Below, piece after piece: positions 21,954 to 33,213 of a stretch of 64,000 nucleotides of DNA. The position numbers were made by a program, and so were the translations under genes. Within the stretch, counting starts at the first letter, position 1, and each line of letters opens with the position of its first letter. Location: contig JAPNXP010000009.1 in assembly GCA_028753945.1 (NCBI GenBank), forward strand, positions 5,952,001 through 6,016,000, in the 5' to 3' direction. A model generated the notes under the pieces. That model was given only the letters and a program-made list of their open reading frames with translations, had not been told where the DNA came from and did not search any database. Source of the stretch: Hexactinellida sp. DTS-2022. Taxonomy: Eukaryota > Porifera > Hexactinellida.

Positions 21954-23603
21954 CTAATCACTGTCGTCAGATTCTACAATTTTCTTTTCAACTATTTTCC
22001 TCTCGCCACTATCAAGTTTCTTCAGTTTTGCGACAAAGAATCCATCGAAATTCTGAACATGCGGATAGTAGCGCTTGCACAGCTTCAGAGAGGGGTGAAA
22101 CCTTTTATCGCGAAACTTAACAAATCCCTCTTTCCCAATGCTAATATCAATTGGTACCAGTTTAACATATCTCTTTCTCAGCGCGTAATCTATCACCTGT
22201 TCGTTCTCGTCAATAAGCACACTGCACGTGCAGTACACCACGACAGCTGAGGCCGACTTGTGGTTAACACTGTCGATAGCCGACAGAATCAGCTGTTTCT
22301 GCAGCGTAGTGCACCGCTTGATGTCCAGGTTATCCTTAGAGGTCTTAACACTCGGGTCTTTTGAAATGACGCCTGTACCGCTACAGGGGGCGTCTAGCAA
22401 GACTCGGTCAAACCCCCCAGTCACTTTATCTGGAAAGCTACGTCCGTCGTAATGACACACAACTGCGTTCTTAACTCCCAATCGATAAATATTCCCGACT
22501 AGAGACTTGGATCTCTCCCTGCTGACGTCATTAGCTATGAGGACTCCGGTGTTCTTCATAAGCGCAGCCACGTATGTAGTCTTGCCCCCAGGGGCCGCAC
22601 ACATGTCCAGCACCCTCTCCCCTTCTCTGGCCGCCAGCGCCATCACCGGGACCATGGACGAGGCTCCCTGGAGCATGTAGTGGCCGGCTAGGTATTCTGG
22701 GGTCGCTCCTATCGGGACCTGACTCTTGTACACGACCAGACCAACCTTAGACCACTCCCCCACAGGGTCCAGATTCACACCTCGATTGATTAGCGCCTGC
22801 GCCAGTTCTCGCCTCCGCGTCTTGATAGGGTTTGTTCTTATGACGACAGGTCGCGGCATTTCGCAGGCGTCTAAGAACGCCTTCAGCTCCGGGACGGAGA
22901 ACACCTGCATCAGCTTAGAGACCAGAAACCCGTTGTACCCGTAGTAGCTGCAGAGATCCGCCTTAAGACTCTTCATGTAGTCGGTCCGACTCATGCCCTC
23001 CTCTCTTCGGGACTTTAGGTCTGAGAGGATTAGAATAGTCTCATCGATCCGTTGGGAGAGAATAGAGATATCCTCTGTCACCAAACCGTCTCCAGCCAAT
23101 CCATCCATGTTGTCAGTAATATTAAGAGTGATCCTTTCAGTGACCTCCTCAGTGAACTCGTCAGGTTGTTCCTGGTTAACCTGTTCATCTTGTTCATTCA
23201 TGACGTCACTCCCAACCTCAGAATCCGAGTCCTCCGGGACAGGAATCTGTACCCCCTCGTCCTCCCCGACACTCTCCATCATTGAAGCCAGATCCTGCGT
23301 GACGTCATCGTTATTCCCTTCGTTTCTAGTCTGCGTATCTGTCTCGTCTATATTGTTATTCTTGTAACCATGGATACCTCCCAGTTCTGCTCTCAGCTGT
23401 TTCTTGGCGGATCTGTTCTTCGCCCTCTGTTTCTGTTTGGAGGATAGTTTCTTAGGCGCAGACTCAGTGCCCTCTGTGCGGAGGGACTTTGTGAGTTTGG
23501 GGAGCAGAGGCACGCCCCGCTTGATTTTCCGTCGATCTGTTTTGCTCACGGTAGATTTAGACTTGTGTCTTCCTTTCTCAGCGCTGTACTGTCTACGACC
23601 CAT
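21954..23603 (-). CDS. NOP2: NOP2/NSUN1, 28S rRNA cytosine-C5 methyltransferase
   Basis: Nucleolar SAM-dependent methyltransferase that modifies large-subunit rRNA and is needed for 60S assembly. The start is taken at MGRRQYS (23603), as in the family; the codons upstream to 23612 open on TTG. The N-terminal 160 residues are basic, then acidic (nucleolar targeting). The core has SREEGMSRTDYMKSLKADL, ALINRGVNLDPVGEWSK, the SAM-binding DMCAAPGGKT, the catalytic-type DAPCSGTGVISKDPSVK (motif IV Cys) and VVYCTCSVLIDENEQV (motif VI Cys). It ends shortly after DGFFVAKLKK, so the long low-complexity tail of the human protein is missing. It is a single exon, 131 bp downstream of the RPL8 stop. Confidence 0.96.
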   Translation of the reverse strand: MGRRQYSAEKGRHKSKSTVSKTDRRKIKRGVPLLPKLTKSLRTEGTESAPKKLSSKQKQRAKNRSAKKQLRAELGGIHGYKNNNIDETDTQTRNEGNNDDVTQDLASMMESVGEDEGVQIPVPEDSDSEVGSDVMNEQDEQVNQEQPDEFTEEVTERITLNITDNMDGLAGDGLVTEDISILSQRIDETILILSDLKSRREEGMSRTDYMKSLKADLCSYYGYNGFLVSKLMQVFSVPELKAFLDACEMPRPVVIRTNPIKTRRRELAQALINRGVNLDPVGEWSKVGLVVYKSQVPIGATPEYLAGHYMLQGASSMVPVMALAAREGERVLDMCAAPGGKTTYVAALMKNTGVLIANDVSRERSKSLVGNIYRLGVKNAVVCHYDGRSFPDKVTGGFDRVLLDAPCSGTGVISKDPSVKTSKDNLDIKRCTTLQKQLILSAIDSVNHKSASAVVVYCTCSVLIDENEQVIDYALRKRYVKLVPIDISIGKEGFVKFRDKRFHPSLKLCKRYYPHVQNFDGFFVAKLKKLDSGERKIVEKKIVESDDSD

Positions 23604-23734
23604 TCTTAGCAACGCTAAGGTGCAAAGGAATCCATTAAAACTTCGGTTAATTATTATTGAATAAGATGTATTGATATTTAATAACTAACACTAACTACTT
23701 AGTCTATAGCTACACTACTTTCCTAACCAACATA

Positions 23735-24764
23735 TCACTCTGTCTTGCTCAGCTTGCCCCTCTTACCGCCCCGGAGTCGCCCGGTCCTACGCGCCGCTAT
23801 CAGCCCCACCTTCCTGCCAGGGGGGCAGTTGCGCCTCACGGTGCTAGGCTTGCCGATGTGCTGGTGGTTCCCTCCCCCGTGAGGATGCTCTACTGGGTTC
23901 ATCGCGACTCCTCGCACCTTGGGCCAACAGTTCCGCTTGGCTTTGTACTTGTGGTAGGCGTTGCCTGCCTTCAGCATTGGTTTGTCCGTCCTACCGCCTC
24001 CCGCTATGATCCCTATCAGAGCTCTGTTCCTGGAAGAGTATGTCTTCTTCTGGCCAGAAGGCAGCTTTATCTTGCTGGTGTTGTTGTCGAGGTTGTGCGA
24101 TACGAGGGTTATGTAGGCCCCAGAGGTCCGTCCCAACTTTCCCCCGTCCCCCACCTTCTCCTCCACGTTGGAGACTATCATCCCCTCCGGCATCGCCCCG
24201 AGAGGCATGCAGTTACCCACACTGATTTGAGCTAGATGGAATTCGGACCAATTCACTAATATTCCCTATTTCACACCTCAATTGAACAGTTATCTACAAT
24301 CTACTTATTAGTCACGGTTTTTCTAACCATTTCTTTTCAGATAAAAATAGTAAGAAAAACCGATAGTTAGAAAAAACCGATGAAAAGTACTAGTAAAGTT
24401 GGAATTTCTTACAAAAGATTGTATCACTAAATAATAGTTAGAATAACTCGGTTTCGACTGTATAAATATAAGAAACTAACTCACCTTTCTTCCCGCAGTA
24501 TATGAACTGGCCAGTGGATATCCCCTCCACCGCTAGGAACTTGTGTTTCCGGAGTTTGTTGCGGTATCTGTCTCGGAAGGCGACCACTGCCAGCGGAGCC
24601 CCTCTGCCCGGATCGTGAATTATGTCCTTCACGACCCCGCGAATATACCCGTGTCTCTCTGCGAAATCTAGAGTGCGGAACTTGGGGACTCCCTTCCTGT
24701 GTTTCGTGTGCGCGCGGAAAATTCCACCTGCGCCTTTTCGCTGACCTCTGATGACTCGTCCCAT
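23735..24764 (-). CDS. RPL8: 60S ribosomal protein L8 (uL2)
   Basis: A universal large-subunit protein next to the peptidyl-transferase centre. Two exons, 24485-24764 and 23735-24231, are joined by a 253-bp GT-AG intron with phase giving KK-AQ. The start is [14 protein letters not shown]. Conserved stretches include [38 protein letters not shown] and [18 protein letters not shown], the conserved loop that carries the hydroxylated histidine in other species. It ends [19 protein letters not shown]. The length of 258 matches the family. It is 188 bp downstream of PRPF8. Confidence 0.97.
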
Positions 24765-24952
24765 TTCAGGCCAATATAACCAATAACGCTAGTAAACAAA
24801 CAAACAAACAACAAACATTTATACGTATAAATAATGTTACCATTTTTGTTACCATACTTTTATTATCAAAGGAAATAATCAATATTAGGAACTAATCAAT
24901 TCTATGAAGTTAGAAACACGGTGTATCCCAGTTGTCTCAGTTAATCTCGTAA

Positions 24953-27900
24953 CTAAGCTAAGAGGTCTTCCAGCTCCGGCTCCATGTCCAGAGTCCCAGA
25001 GGTGTCCAGCTGAGCGAACCGCAGGAAGTGATCCGGTCTGTGCACTTCGTTGTAGAATTCTTTCGGGTTAGCGAGCTGTAGCTCGTACCGCATATTATTC
25101 GAGAACTTAACCCCCATAAAGTTATAATTCCATGAGCCCATAGCCGGTACCATGAAGAACCCGTAGAACCGGTCTGACAGTAGCATCTGTACTCTCTCGT
25201 AGTGAGACGGCAGATACCCCTGTGGATTATTGCCTGTGTCCTTATTCTTCTTTCCCCACTCATAGCCAGAGGGAGTCAGCTTGTACGCGGCCAGAGAGCA
25301 GGAGCCAGGAGTAAAGCTACAGGTTAGGATAATAGTCTTCTCGCCGTCCCATGATGAGTGAGTTGACATTATCTTAGCGTGCGTGGTGACGTCTTGTGGC
25401 GACAGCTGCGGGAGCTCATTCGGCTGTGTGTGTATCCACCCGATGGGCTCCAGGTCCTTGAGATACTCGTGCTGGGGGAGGTTGTCCGGGAGGTGGACCG
25501 TCTGGTGAGTGCCCCACTGGGGGACCAGCACAATGCATCTGATCTCCTTAACCTGCGGGTTGTCTCCAGGAGACACCCCGTAGAGGTGGCCAGCTATCTG
25601 CGTCCGCAGGTCTGAGATTATTATGAACTTGCGCAGCACATTCTTAGGGAGGATATACGTGAACCCTGTCTCCTTGATGTCCTCACTGCTCACGTATATG
25701 TGGTGCGTGCGAAGATGGAGGTTCGTAGCAGAAATAGCTCTCACAGGCCAGTCAGTGCGAGAGGAAAACGTCTGCGTTTCGTAATCAGAGAGAGTCGATA
25801 CTACAATTAGGTCTCCGTGTTTGTTTGTTGTTTTTGTTGTTGTTGCTGTGACCTGTGACTGGTCCTTTGCTTGCTTTTCTATTTCTGCTATTTGCTGTCT
25901 CTGAGCGCTGGGAGCAGATATCTCCATGCCCAGGATAATGTCGCGGATCTCGGATTGAGTGAGCGAGGCGATGTTAACATTGTTCTTCTTCCCGTAGTCC
26001 AACAGAATCAGGTCTTTCAACTCATTCTCTATTTTAGTCCAATCTTCGTCAGCGAGAGATGGCCAAATGTGGTGAGATTCCGTGACCGTTGTTTTGTCCG
26101 GCTTCAAGATAATCTTACTTCTGTCGTTATTAACGTGAAGCGCTCTCAGAATTAGTATCAGCCTGGAGAAAGCTGTGTAAGAAGAAATAGACTTGAGCCA
26201 ATCGTCGTATAGGTTGAATAGCACCATTTGGGGCTCGGTCGCTTTGAGGATGAGGTCACCAAACTTCTCAACCTTAAGACAGGCTTGGAATGGCAGTTGT
26301 AGTTCGGAGCCTTTGATAACAATGTTAGGAAAGTCCAAGAGATGAACTTCCAACGGATCCAACATTCCCTTTCGCGTTACGATAATCTGTCTCGGCTGCT
26401 CCTCTACCGGAAGTGACCGAATCAGAGCAGCCGCCTCTTCTGCGGTTTTCCATTTCGCCAACTGACTCAGCCGTTTTTGCCCCGCCCAAACCTTTGTGTG
26501 GATAATCTTAAGGAACAGCTGACCTGTTCTCGGATTGAATATGAATATAGCTCCGTTTATAGGCTTGGTAGTTAGGTTACCTTCGAACGTTTTATGAATA
26601 GTTACTCTGTACACGTTTGTATCATCGACAAACCATATAATCTGATTAGAGAAGAGCTCTCCGTAGTTCTGAGAGGATAGGTAGGGCTCTGTCGGCTCGC
26701 TGCTGTACAGCTGTAGGCCCTTACGTATGCGCTCCCGCAACACGTAGAGGGCAGGGTTAGCTTTCATTATCTTTGCCATTGCTTGCTGGACGAGGGATTT
26801 CATACCGGGGATCCAATGACCGAAAGCAGAGTGCAAATTGTAAGCGAGGTCGATGGCTATCATAACTCCCGTGGGAGAGGGGTATATGCTCATGTTGTCC
26901 GTTGTGTAGTCGAGGAATTTGGCCCTCGCATACCTCTCTACGTCATGCGAGTCGTAGTCTCCCCATCTCAGCTGAATGTCCAGCCAGTACTTCTGGGTGG
27001 TAGCGGAGTCCATAACGTCTTTAACGTCTGATATGAGCGAGGGCTTTGAGACAGCCCACTTGTTACTTGCGAAAAGTAACACATCTGCACAGGAACTGTT
27101 CATTTTGTAAGATTTCCGCGGATGAATAGTTTCCTTCTGCACCGTTTGGATTTGTAGAGCGTCTAGCTCTTGGTCGAAAACCTGACAGAGATCCATTACC
27201 ACACTCTCGTGTATCTTCTGCCAGAGGTGGGCTCGGAATATTTGTATTAGAGATATCTTCAGGGTGGGAATCTTACCGTGCATGAAAATACCAGTCAAGT
27301 CCAGCTGTACTTGGAAGCCTACATACACGTTAGCTCTGTTAATGGTGGGAGACCACCAGAGGGTGAATCTTCGATTGGGAATCTGGTTGAGTCCAGAGCG
27401 CTGAGCGTTTGTGAGCTTTTTATACTTCATCGACTCTTCAAAACCGCTGGCTTTCTCCCAGAACAGCCCCTCCCAGGTGGGGAAGTAGGTGCCCTTGAAG
27501 AGGGTGTGTTCCAATATGCCCTCCACCCCTCCCAGGGCCTGGATCATATCGGTTCGATAGTTATTCAAGTTCCATAGCTTCCCGTCGTGTCGCTGGTGCG
27601 TCCACCAAAACGGGTTCTGCTTCAGCACTTGGTACTGCTTGAAGTCCGTGCGCACTCTCCATCCCTTGTCATAGGCCAGCGTCTGTCTGTCCTTCTGGAA
27701 GAGGGTGTTAATGCGAGGAATTCCGCGATCCCAGGACTCCTCCAGGTCCTCCAGATTGAGTCTCCTGTTCTGCGAAATGGCCTCCTGTCTCTTCAAGCGG
27801 TACTCCGCCCACACCCGCTGGGAGTCTATGAACTCAGACTCCCAAGGCTGTATGTACCGGTACAAGTTTGGGATCAGCTGATCCTCGTCATGGGACATAC

Positions 27901-30900
27901 CGGATCGGTAGTGAGTTATGCCGGCATCGGTCTGCTGGGACCACCTGAGGTCTGACTGCGGGATTAACACGTGGCCCATGGACAGCATCCCTAGTCCGCC
28001 CAGCTCCTTGGGTGTGTAGAATACAACGGGAGGGAATCTGCTGGGCATTTTGCTGTTGAGTCCTATCTTGATTCGTGTTTGGATTTTATTCTCGCATTTG
28101 ACCAGGAGGTCCAGGAGCTCCTGTGTGTTGGTGACTGCTTCTCTGAAGTAGGTCATGAGTCCGATTAGCGCAGTGTTCCACTTGTTCACTATCTTTGTGA
28201 AGGTGGTGCTACCTGACGCCATAAGGATCTGCCTAACTCTGTTGTGGAACCTCTGCATTGACTCCTCGTCCACACGCAAGAAGCACTGAGCCGTTCTCTC
28301 CTTGGTGACCTCGTTCTGCAGGTGCCAGACTCCGTCTTTGTTGCGTATGTCCTCAGTCCCGGCCCTGCACTTAGGCAGGATCCTAACCTCGAACCCGGTC
28401 ATGTTGAACAGGAGGTTAGGATTGTCCTTCGAGTAGACACTCACGAAACTGTTCTCCCATAGGAGCGTGGTCAGGGACCTGGGCAGTCTGTTCTTAATAT
28501 CCCAGAACACGGCCCTGCCTAGATTAACGTCGTGCTTCATAAGTCGCATGCGCGCGTCACGCGGCCAGCACTTCCTGTTGTTATAGCCGACTATGTTCTC
28601 GTTGTTGGGATCCGGGTGTTCCGTCAAGAAGCGCTGGATCAGCTCCCGCGCCTCCTCGGAAGTGAATCTGAAGAACACGTGGACACGGTCGATGTAGCGC
28701 GAGTAGAACCTGATCGGGTGGAATGTCTCCGTCTCGCTGTCTTGGTACGAAAGGAATTCGTTCGGGCTCTGTGGCGGGCCTGCCATTTCTGCGGCTCTAT
28801 GCAGCCCCAGCACTAACAGATCAAGCACCAAACCGTAGAACTGTACTATGAAGGAAGCGAACTGCAGGCCTCTTATAATCCCGTAGGAGTTGGTGTGGTT
28901 CATGTCTTTGTAGTTTATCACTATATTGTTCTTAGCAGTCATGTAGTCCGCAATGTTGTGGTCGATAATAAGTCGTAGTAATCTGTTCAAGAGAGTAAGG
29001 TCAATCTTCTCGTAAATCTTCTCATACGTAGTTTCCATCATCACATTGCATTCTGCCTCTCCTGTCTCCCAGACGTTCGTGAGGTTGTTTATACTCTGAC
29101 ACCATTTGTAGATCAGCTGTGGAGGCGGCTCTGTGTCTGAGGGTTTGATCCACGGAGGGAACAGTCTCCGCTTGTCCGCCTCGTACCACACGTACTGGTC
29201 CAGATATGCGTCCGTTATCTTCTCGTTAGGCTCTACGTCATACACCGGCGTCAGGTGAGAGTACAGGTCCATGAATTCAATCCCCACCTCTTTAAAGGCG
29301 CGCATTGTCAACAGGTGTCGCTTAATACGGGAGAGAGCCTCGTGTGGATTATCGTACGCCTGCTCGATGAGACCCAGCTCCTCCCGCTGTGAGTGGTTGA
29401 GACGAGACTTTACACTGTAGGCCTCCTTGAGTCTCTCCAGAGCTAGGATGAGCAGCTTGGTGTCGTGTTTGTAGGAGAGAGGCGGAAACGGGATTGGGCT
29501 GAACCGTCTGCTCTCGAGCCAGTGCACCATGGTAGTATAAATAGCCACGGCCTCTTCTGCCGTTATGTAGGGTCCGTCCTTGAGGTAGTTATGCTGTCTC
29601 TCTTGCTCCGCTTTCAGATACAGTCTGGTCAGGCGGCCCAGGTTCTTCTTACACACAGTTTTATCGACAGTAGCGCCTCTACGGATCCTCTCGCGGTTAT
29701 AGTGCGATGTGTTGGTCCACCAGTCAGCTTTGCTCTTGACATATCTCAGAATCATGTTCTCTATCGGGATTGGGAGGCCAGGGACTTTCCATGGGATATT
29801 AGCCTTCCAGCATCTCCATGCTTCTGACAGGTGCTGTAAAATAGTTTTAGCTTTGTTCTGTCTGATGCCCTCAGGCATCATATCCAGAATGTCGTGCATA
29901 ACCGAGGCTCTAAGCTCCAAGTCGTAGTGGCTCTCCACGCGTTGCTTAGTCACCGTTTTAGCGATCCCCTTGCTGTGTCTCCCTTCGAACTGTCGGGAGA
30001 GGAGGTTCCCGAGCCACCTCTCCAGGAGCGGGACGATTCCCCTCAGAAAGAATATCCACACTCTCCAGCCGGGGGCCCAGAACCCGCAGCCCGGCCCCTT
30101 CCCGACGGGACCGGTGTTGAACCGGTAGTATATGACGTGCTTCAGGTCTTTGCACATCCTGATCTGCCGCATGAGCTTGTACTTGTAGCGGTACATGCCG
30201 GTCAGCTGTCCCACGTGAGAGAATACATACTGCAGTCCGTCAGCCAGTTGGTACGAGTCCACATTTCCCAGTCTATACTGTACGTGCGAATCTACGATGA
30301 GTTTCGTGAGTCGCAGTATCTCTCTGCACAGATGGAATGCATTCCCGAATCGAGACTTCTTTCGTTCTTTCGTTGTCAGCGTTTTAACCGGTTTAAGATT
30401 GAAGTTGAAGTCGAGATGGAGGTAGTTTAGATTCTTCCTATGGATGAGCAGGTTCAGCATGTTGTAGCCCTGTCGACACACCTGCAGCCCGGCCTCCACC
30501 CAGTCCAGCTTGGTGCACTGGAAGAACTTTGTCGTTTTGAAAGAGCGGAAGAGGTACCGCTTCTTCATGGACTTAGGCGGTCTCCTCTTGAGCGCGTTGA
30601 GCACGTAGCACTTGAGGAGCTTTTGATAGGAGACACGGACCTTAACAGGGTGTCCCGTGGGCGCGTGTTCCTTGTACCAACTAGCTACCAATGGAATGTC
30701 GATACAGCGACGGGTTCTCCCAGACCGAGTGTTGAAGGGTTTAGGCGCCCAGAGGAGAGATATCCCGTTGGCCGTGTTGTCGCTGTAGAGAGGAATCTCC
30801 TGCAGGAACGGGTCGATGTAATCGGGCAGTTGGAATGTGTCATCGTCATCCGGTAGAACCTCAGGGAGTGATTGCTGTTGAGAGTGAGTGGACTTGTTGT

Positions 30901-32050
30901 GTGTGATTGGATTTATGAGCGGGTCGAAGTAGAAAGCCGGGAGGTCAGGGTCCTCTGTCTTTATGTACACCACATTGGGGGTGTGGTACCAGGAGAGATG
31001 CACGTAGTAGGGCATGCTGTTGTACAGGTAGGGGAAGGCTATTCGGTACTCTGTCCGTATGTGGTGACGTATTATTATCTTGTTAATGTCGTTGAATTCG
31101 TTCCAATCTTCATCCATTATGTTCTGGTCTCGCATCAGAGGCTCGAACTTAGGCCCGCCAGGGATTGCGAGGTTTAGCGCCTTGCTCGTGAAGAAGGATT
31201 TCAGATCGAAGAGATAATAGTAGTTGTTGTCTACCAGGTCTGTGAGCAGCTGGTTAGCCAGTCTGTAGAGCGTAGATAGGATCGGCATCGACAGCTTCCA
31301 TCGCCGGTAAGAAGTCCCATTCACCATCTTCAGGTTGATCAGTTCTTTCGGTTTGTGTTCGTAGAACCAATCGTATATGTGTCCGTCTTCTTCCTCGTCC
31401 AGGTCCATCTGAATAGCCTCCAGCGGCTCGATATCGAGCACGTTGTCACCGTAGTCCAGCGGAGGTTCCTCGTCATCGAAGGGCGGGAACCTCATCCGCT
31501 TGAAGTGGCGTCTGTCCCTCTTCTCGCGTCTCATCATGATCCACATGCTGCCCCACTGGGCTATGTACACCGGCTCTATCACCCAGGGTATCTCGTTAAC
31601 AAACGTGATAGCCCCCGTTATGTGGTAGAGCACACTCACAGTCCGGATCTGCTCCCAGGGCATGGGCATGTTCTCCAGCAGCTTCAACACGGCGTGCGGG
31701 ATGTACTTTAGAGCGCCGAGGTACACTCGCTTGTCGTGACGGAACTTGCGGTTGGTCATGTCGCCGTGGTCTCGCATTATCTTTCGCACGTGCTCTTCAG
31801 GGAGATCCTCTTTCTGGGCTTCCACGAATCCAAACTTGCGCTTTTCAGCATACCTCTTCTGCTGGAGCTGCTGCCACTTCCTCGCCTTCTCCTGCAGCTG
31901 TTCCTCTGTGAGCTCGGGGCTGTAGCCGTCCGAGTAGTATGAGGGCCAGAGAGGGGGGAAGGCAGGGGCCTGCAGGGGAATCTGGTTCTCGGGGAGGAGG
32001 TGGGGAGGCAGCTGCACCCCCGGGGGGTGAGGGGGGTCGAAGTCTACCAT
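24953..32050 (-). CDS. PRPF8: Pre-mRNA-processing-splicing factor 8, intronless
   Basis: The U5 snRNP core scaffold of the spliceosome, holding the U2/U6/U5 catalytic RNA. The 2365 residues (human 2335) are in one uninterrupted exon of 7.1 kb. In order: a proline-rich start, PRO8NT ([18 protein letters not shown]), PROCN, RNA-recognition and U5-binding regions, the reverse-transcriptase-like and endonuclease-like domains, the RNase-H-like domain ([19 protein letters not shown]) and a C-terminal JAB/MPN domain that regulates Brr2 ([19 protein letters not shown]). The extra length is partly an insert near residues 400-420 ([16 protein letters not shown]). The start follows AATAG by 3 nt. It is divergently arranged with beta-tubulin. 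Confidence 0.98.
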   Translation of the reverse strand: MVDFDPPHPPGVQLPPHLLPENQIPLQAPAFPPLWPSYYSDGYSPELTEEQLQEKARKWQQLQQKRYAEKRKFGFVEAQKEDLPEEHVRKIMRDHGDMTNRKFRHDKRVYLGALKYIPHAVLKLLENMPMPWEQIRTVSVLYHITGAITFVNEIPWVIEPVYIAQWGSMWIMMRREKRDRRHFKRMRFPPFDDEEPPLDYGDNVLDIEPLEAIQMDLDEEEDGHIYDWFYEHKPKELINLKMVNGTSYRRWKLSMPILSTLYRLANQLLTDLVDNNYYYLFDLKSFFTSKALNLAIPGGPKFEPLMRDQNIMDEDWNEFNDINKIIIRHHIRTEYRIAFPYLYNSMPYYVHLSWYHTPNVVYIKTEDPDLPAFYFDPLINPITHNKSTHSQQQSLPEVLPDDDDTFQLPDYIDPFLQEIPLYSDNTANGISLLWAPKPFNTRSGRTRRCIDIPLVASWYKEHAPTGHPVKVRVSYQKLLKCYVLNALKRRPPKSMKKRYLFRSFKTTKFFQCTKLDWVEAGLQVCRQGYNMLNLLIHRKNLNYLHLDFNFNLKPVKTLTTKERKKSRFGNAFHLCREILRLTKLIVDSHVQYRLGNVDSYQLADGLQYVFSHVGQLTGMYRYKYKLMRQIRMCKDLKHVIYYRFNTGPVGKGPGCGFWAPGWRVWIFFLRGIVPLLERWLGNLLSRQFEGRHSKGIAKTVTKQRVESHYDLELRASVMHDILDMMPEGIRQNKAKTILQHLSEAWRCWKANIPWKVPGLPIPIENMILRYVKSKADWWTNTSHYNRERIRRGATVDKTVCKKNLGRLTRLYLKAEQERQHNYLKDGPYITAEEAVAIYTTMVHWLESRRFSPIPFPPLSYKHDTKLLILALERLKEAYSVKSRLNHSQREELGLIEQAYDNPHEALSRIKRHLLTMRAFKEVGIEFMDLYSHLTPVYDVEPNEKITDAYLDQYVWYEADKRRLFPPWIKPSDTEPPPQLIYKWCQSINNLTNVWETGEAECNVMMETTYEKIYEKIDLTLLNRLLRLIIDHNIADYMTAKNNIVINYKDMNHTNSYGIIRGLQFASFIVQFYGLVLDLLVLGLHRAAEMAGPPQSPNEFLSYQDSETETFHPIRFYSRYIDRVHVFFRFTSEEARELIQRFLTEHPDPNNENIVGYNNRKCWPRDARMRLMKHDVNLGRAVFWDIKNRLPRSLTTLLWENSFVSVYSKDNPNLLFNMTGFEVRILPKCRAGTEDIRNKDGVWHLQNEVTKERTAQCFLRVDEESMQRFHNRVRQILMASGSTTFTKIVNKWNTALIGLMTYFREAVTNTQELLDLLVKCENKIQTRIKIGLNSKMPSRFPPVVFYTPKELGGLGMLSMGHVLIPQSDLRWSQQTDAGITHYRSGMSHDEDQLIPNLYRYIQPWESEFIDSQRVWAEYRLKRQEAISQNRRLNLEDLEESWDRGIPRINTLFQKDRQTLAYDKGWRVRTDFKQYQVLKQNPFWWTHQRHDGKLWNLNNYRTDMIQALGGVEGILEHTLFKGTYFPTWEGLFWEKASGFEESMKYKKLTNAQRSGLNQIPNRRFTLWWSPTINRANVYVGFQVQLDLTGIFMHGKIPTLKISLIQIFRAHLWQKIHESVVMDLCQVFDQELDALQIQTVQKETIHPRKSYKMNSSCADVLLFASNKWAVSKPSLISDVKDVMDSATTQKYWLDIQLRWGDYDSHDVERYARAKFLDYTTDNMSIYPSPTGVMIAIDLAYNLHSAFGHWIPGMKSLVQQAMAKIMKANPALYVLRERIRKGLQLYSSEPTEPYLSSQNYGELFSNQIIWFVDDTNVYRVTIHKTFEGNLTTKPINGAIFIFNPRTGQLFLKIIHTKVWAGQKRLSQLAKWKTAEEAAALIRSLPVEEQPRQIIVTRKGMLDPLEVHLLDFPNIVIKGSELQLPFQACLKVEKFGDLILKATEPQMVLFNLYDDWLKSISSYTAFSRLILILRALHVNNDRSKIILKPDKTTVTESHHIWPSLADEDWTKIENELKDLILLDYGKKNNVNIASLTQSEIRDIILGMEISAPSAQRQQIAEIEKQAKDQSQVTATTTKTTNKHGDLIVVSTLSDYETQTFSSRTDWPVRAISATNLHLRTHHIYVSSEDIKETGFTYILPKNVLRKFIIISDLRTQIAGHLYGVSPGDNPQVKEIRCIVLVPQWGTHQTVHLPDNLPQHEYLKDLEPIGWIHTQPNELPQLSPQDVTTHAKIMSTHSSWDGEKTIILTCSFTPGSCSLAAYKLTPSGYEWGKKNKDTGNNPQGYLPSHYERVQMLLSDRFYGFFMVPAMGSWNYNFMGVKFSNNMRYELQLANPKEFYNEVHRPDHFLRFAQLDTSGTLDMEPELEDLLA

Positions 32051-33213
32051 AAACTATTCACTGCTAAGTATTAGGGGTTTCACTTATTTACAATAGGAAT
32101 ACTTAAAGGTAGAGTCAATTAAAAACCACTATAGTATAGTGGCACAGTAATAATATTGAAGTCTATGCAAAACAAAAACTTTATATCACAAAGTACTGTA
32201 TAATAATAGGAAATCTATAGTTTCAATAGAGCTTTTAGTGTAGTTGATGTATTTAATAAAGCTTAACAAATTCAATACAAATGCTATGAAGATCACAAAA
32301 AGTTTGCACTTATAACACTCGTGTCCCGTAACGGTTTGTTAATCAGGTGTTGGTATTACCATACAGCTATTTAGCTATACGGTATCCTCACGTGGGCTGT
32401 GACATAAGTTGTTTGTGAGAAATAGATTAGTTAAGTCCAAGATGTTACCGTGGTCCAACTGGGCCAAGGTACATTTTGGACTTTAAATTAAGATACAAAA
32501 GTTTTTAAACCTAAGTCAAATATCATAATTATCTGAAATAATATAATATCTAGTAGTGATAAATAATCTGCAGTATTATTGTACAAATGCAGAAATTCGG
32601 CTTTGCACAGAAATGGACATGTAAGTGTTGTTGCCCACAATATTTAGAGGTGAAATTTAATTATTTCAATGCGGTCCAACGGTAGCCAATGCATGTTAGA
32701 TAATGTAACGGATTACTGAGATACAAATGGTATGGAAAAGTGAGTAACACAGTAAGCCAAGAGAGGAACTCAACAGTAATTTAGTACCATTCTTAAGCTT
32801 CCAAGAGATACATGGCGTTGTTAGTTATGCGATAACAATTAGCAAGATAATATTGAATAATTAAAATGCCATACAACCTGATTCTCTTTACAACAGCAGA
32901 AACCTTGCGGAAGAAAGATTAATGGAATGAAGCAAGACAATTACTCTTAACTTGAAGGGTTACCGATACTCAATCTTATTTGCTGTAAGAGAGTCATAGA
33001 AAAATATGGAGAGAATCCTATTGAAAGTAACAATACCCATAATTATAAGGAACTTTGATGTAATTTAAAGAAGCACCATTTCAAAAGACATGCGGTCCTT
33101 ATCTCTGAGATAACCAAATAAATGCATATAAATGGGTGAATGCCCAAAGAGAAATATACCAGTTGCATTGAATACCATTTGAGCTGCAAATTTATTAATA
33201 ATTTATTGAAAAA
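32051..33213. promoter_or_regulatory. Divergent intergenic region between PRPF8 and beta-tubulin
   Basis: This is the only head-to-head gene pair in the window (PRPF8 minus, tubulin plus) and the longest intergenic gap, 1163 bp. No ORF or RNA gene is recognised. It should hold the promoters of both units, but I see no motif I can name with confidence. Confidence 0.5.

Noticed and set aside
29894-30430. Long plus-strand ORFs antisense to PRPF8
   Set aside because: They mirror the highly conserved PRPF8 coding frame. GC-richer coding DNA often leaves an open antisense frame.
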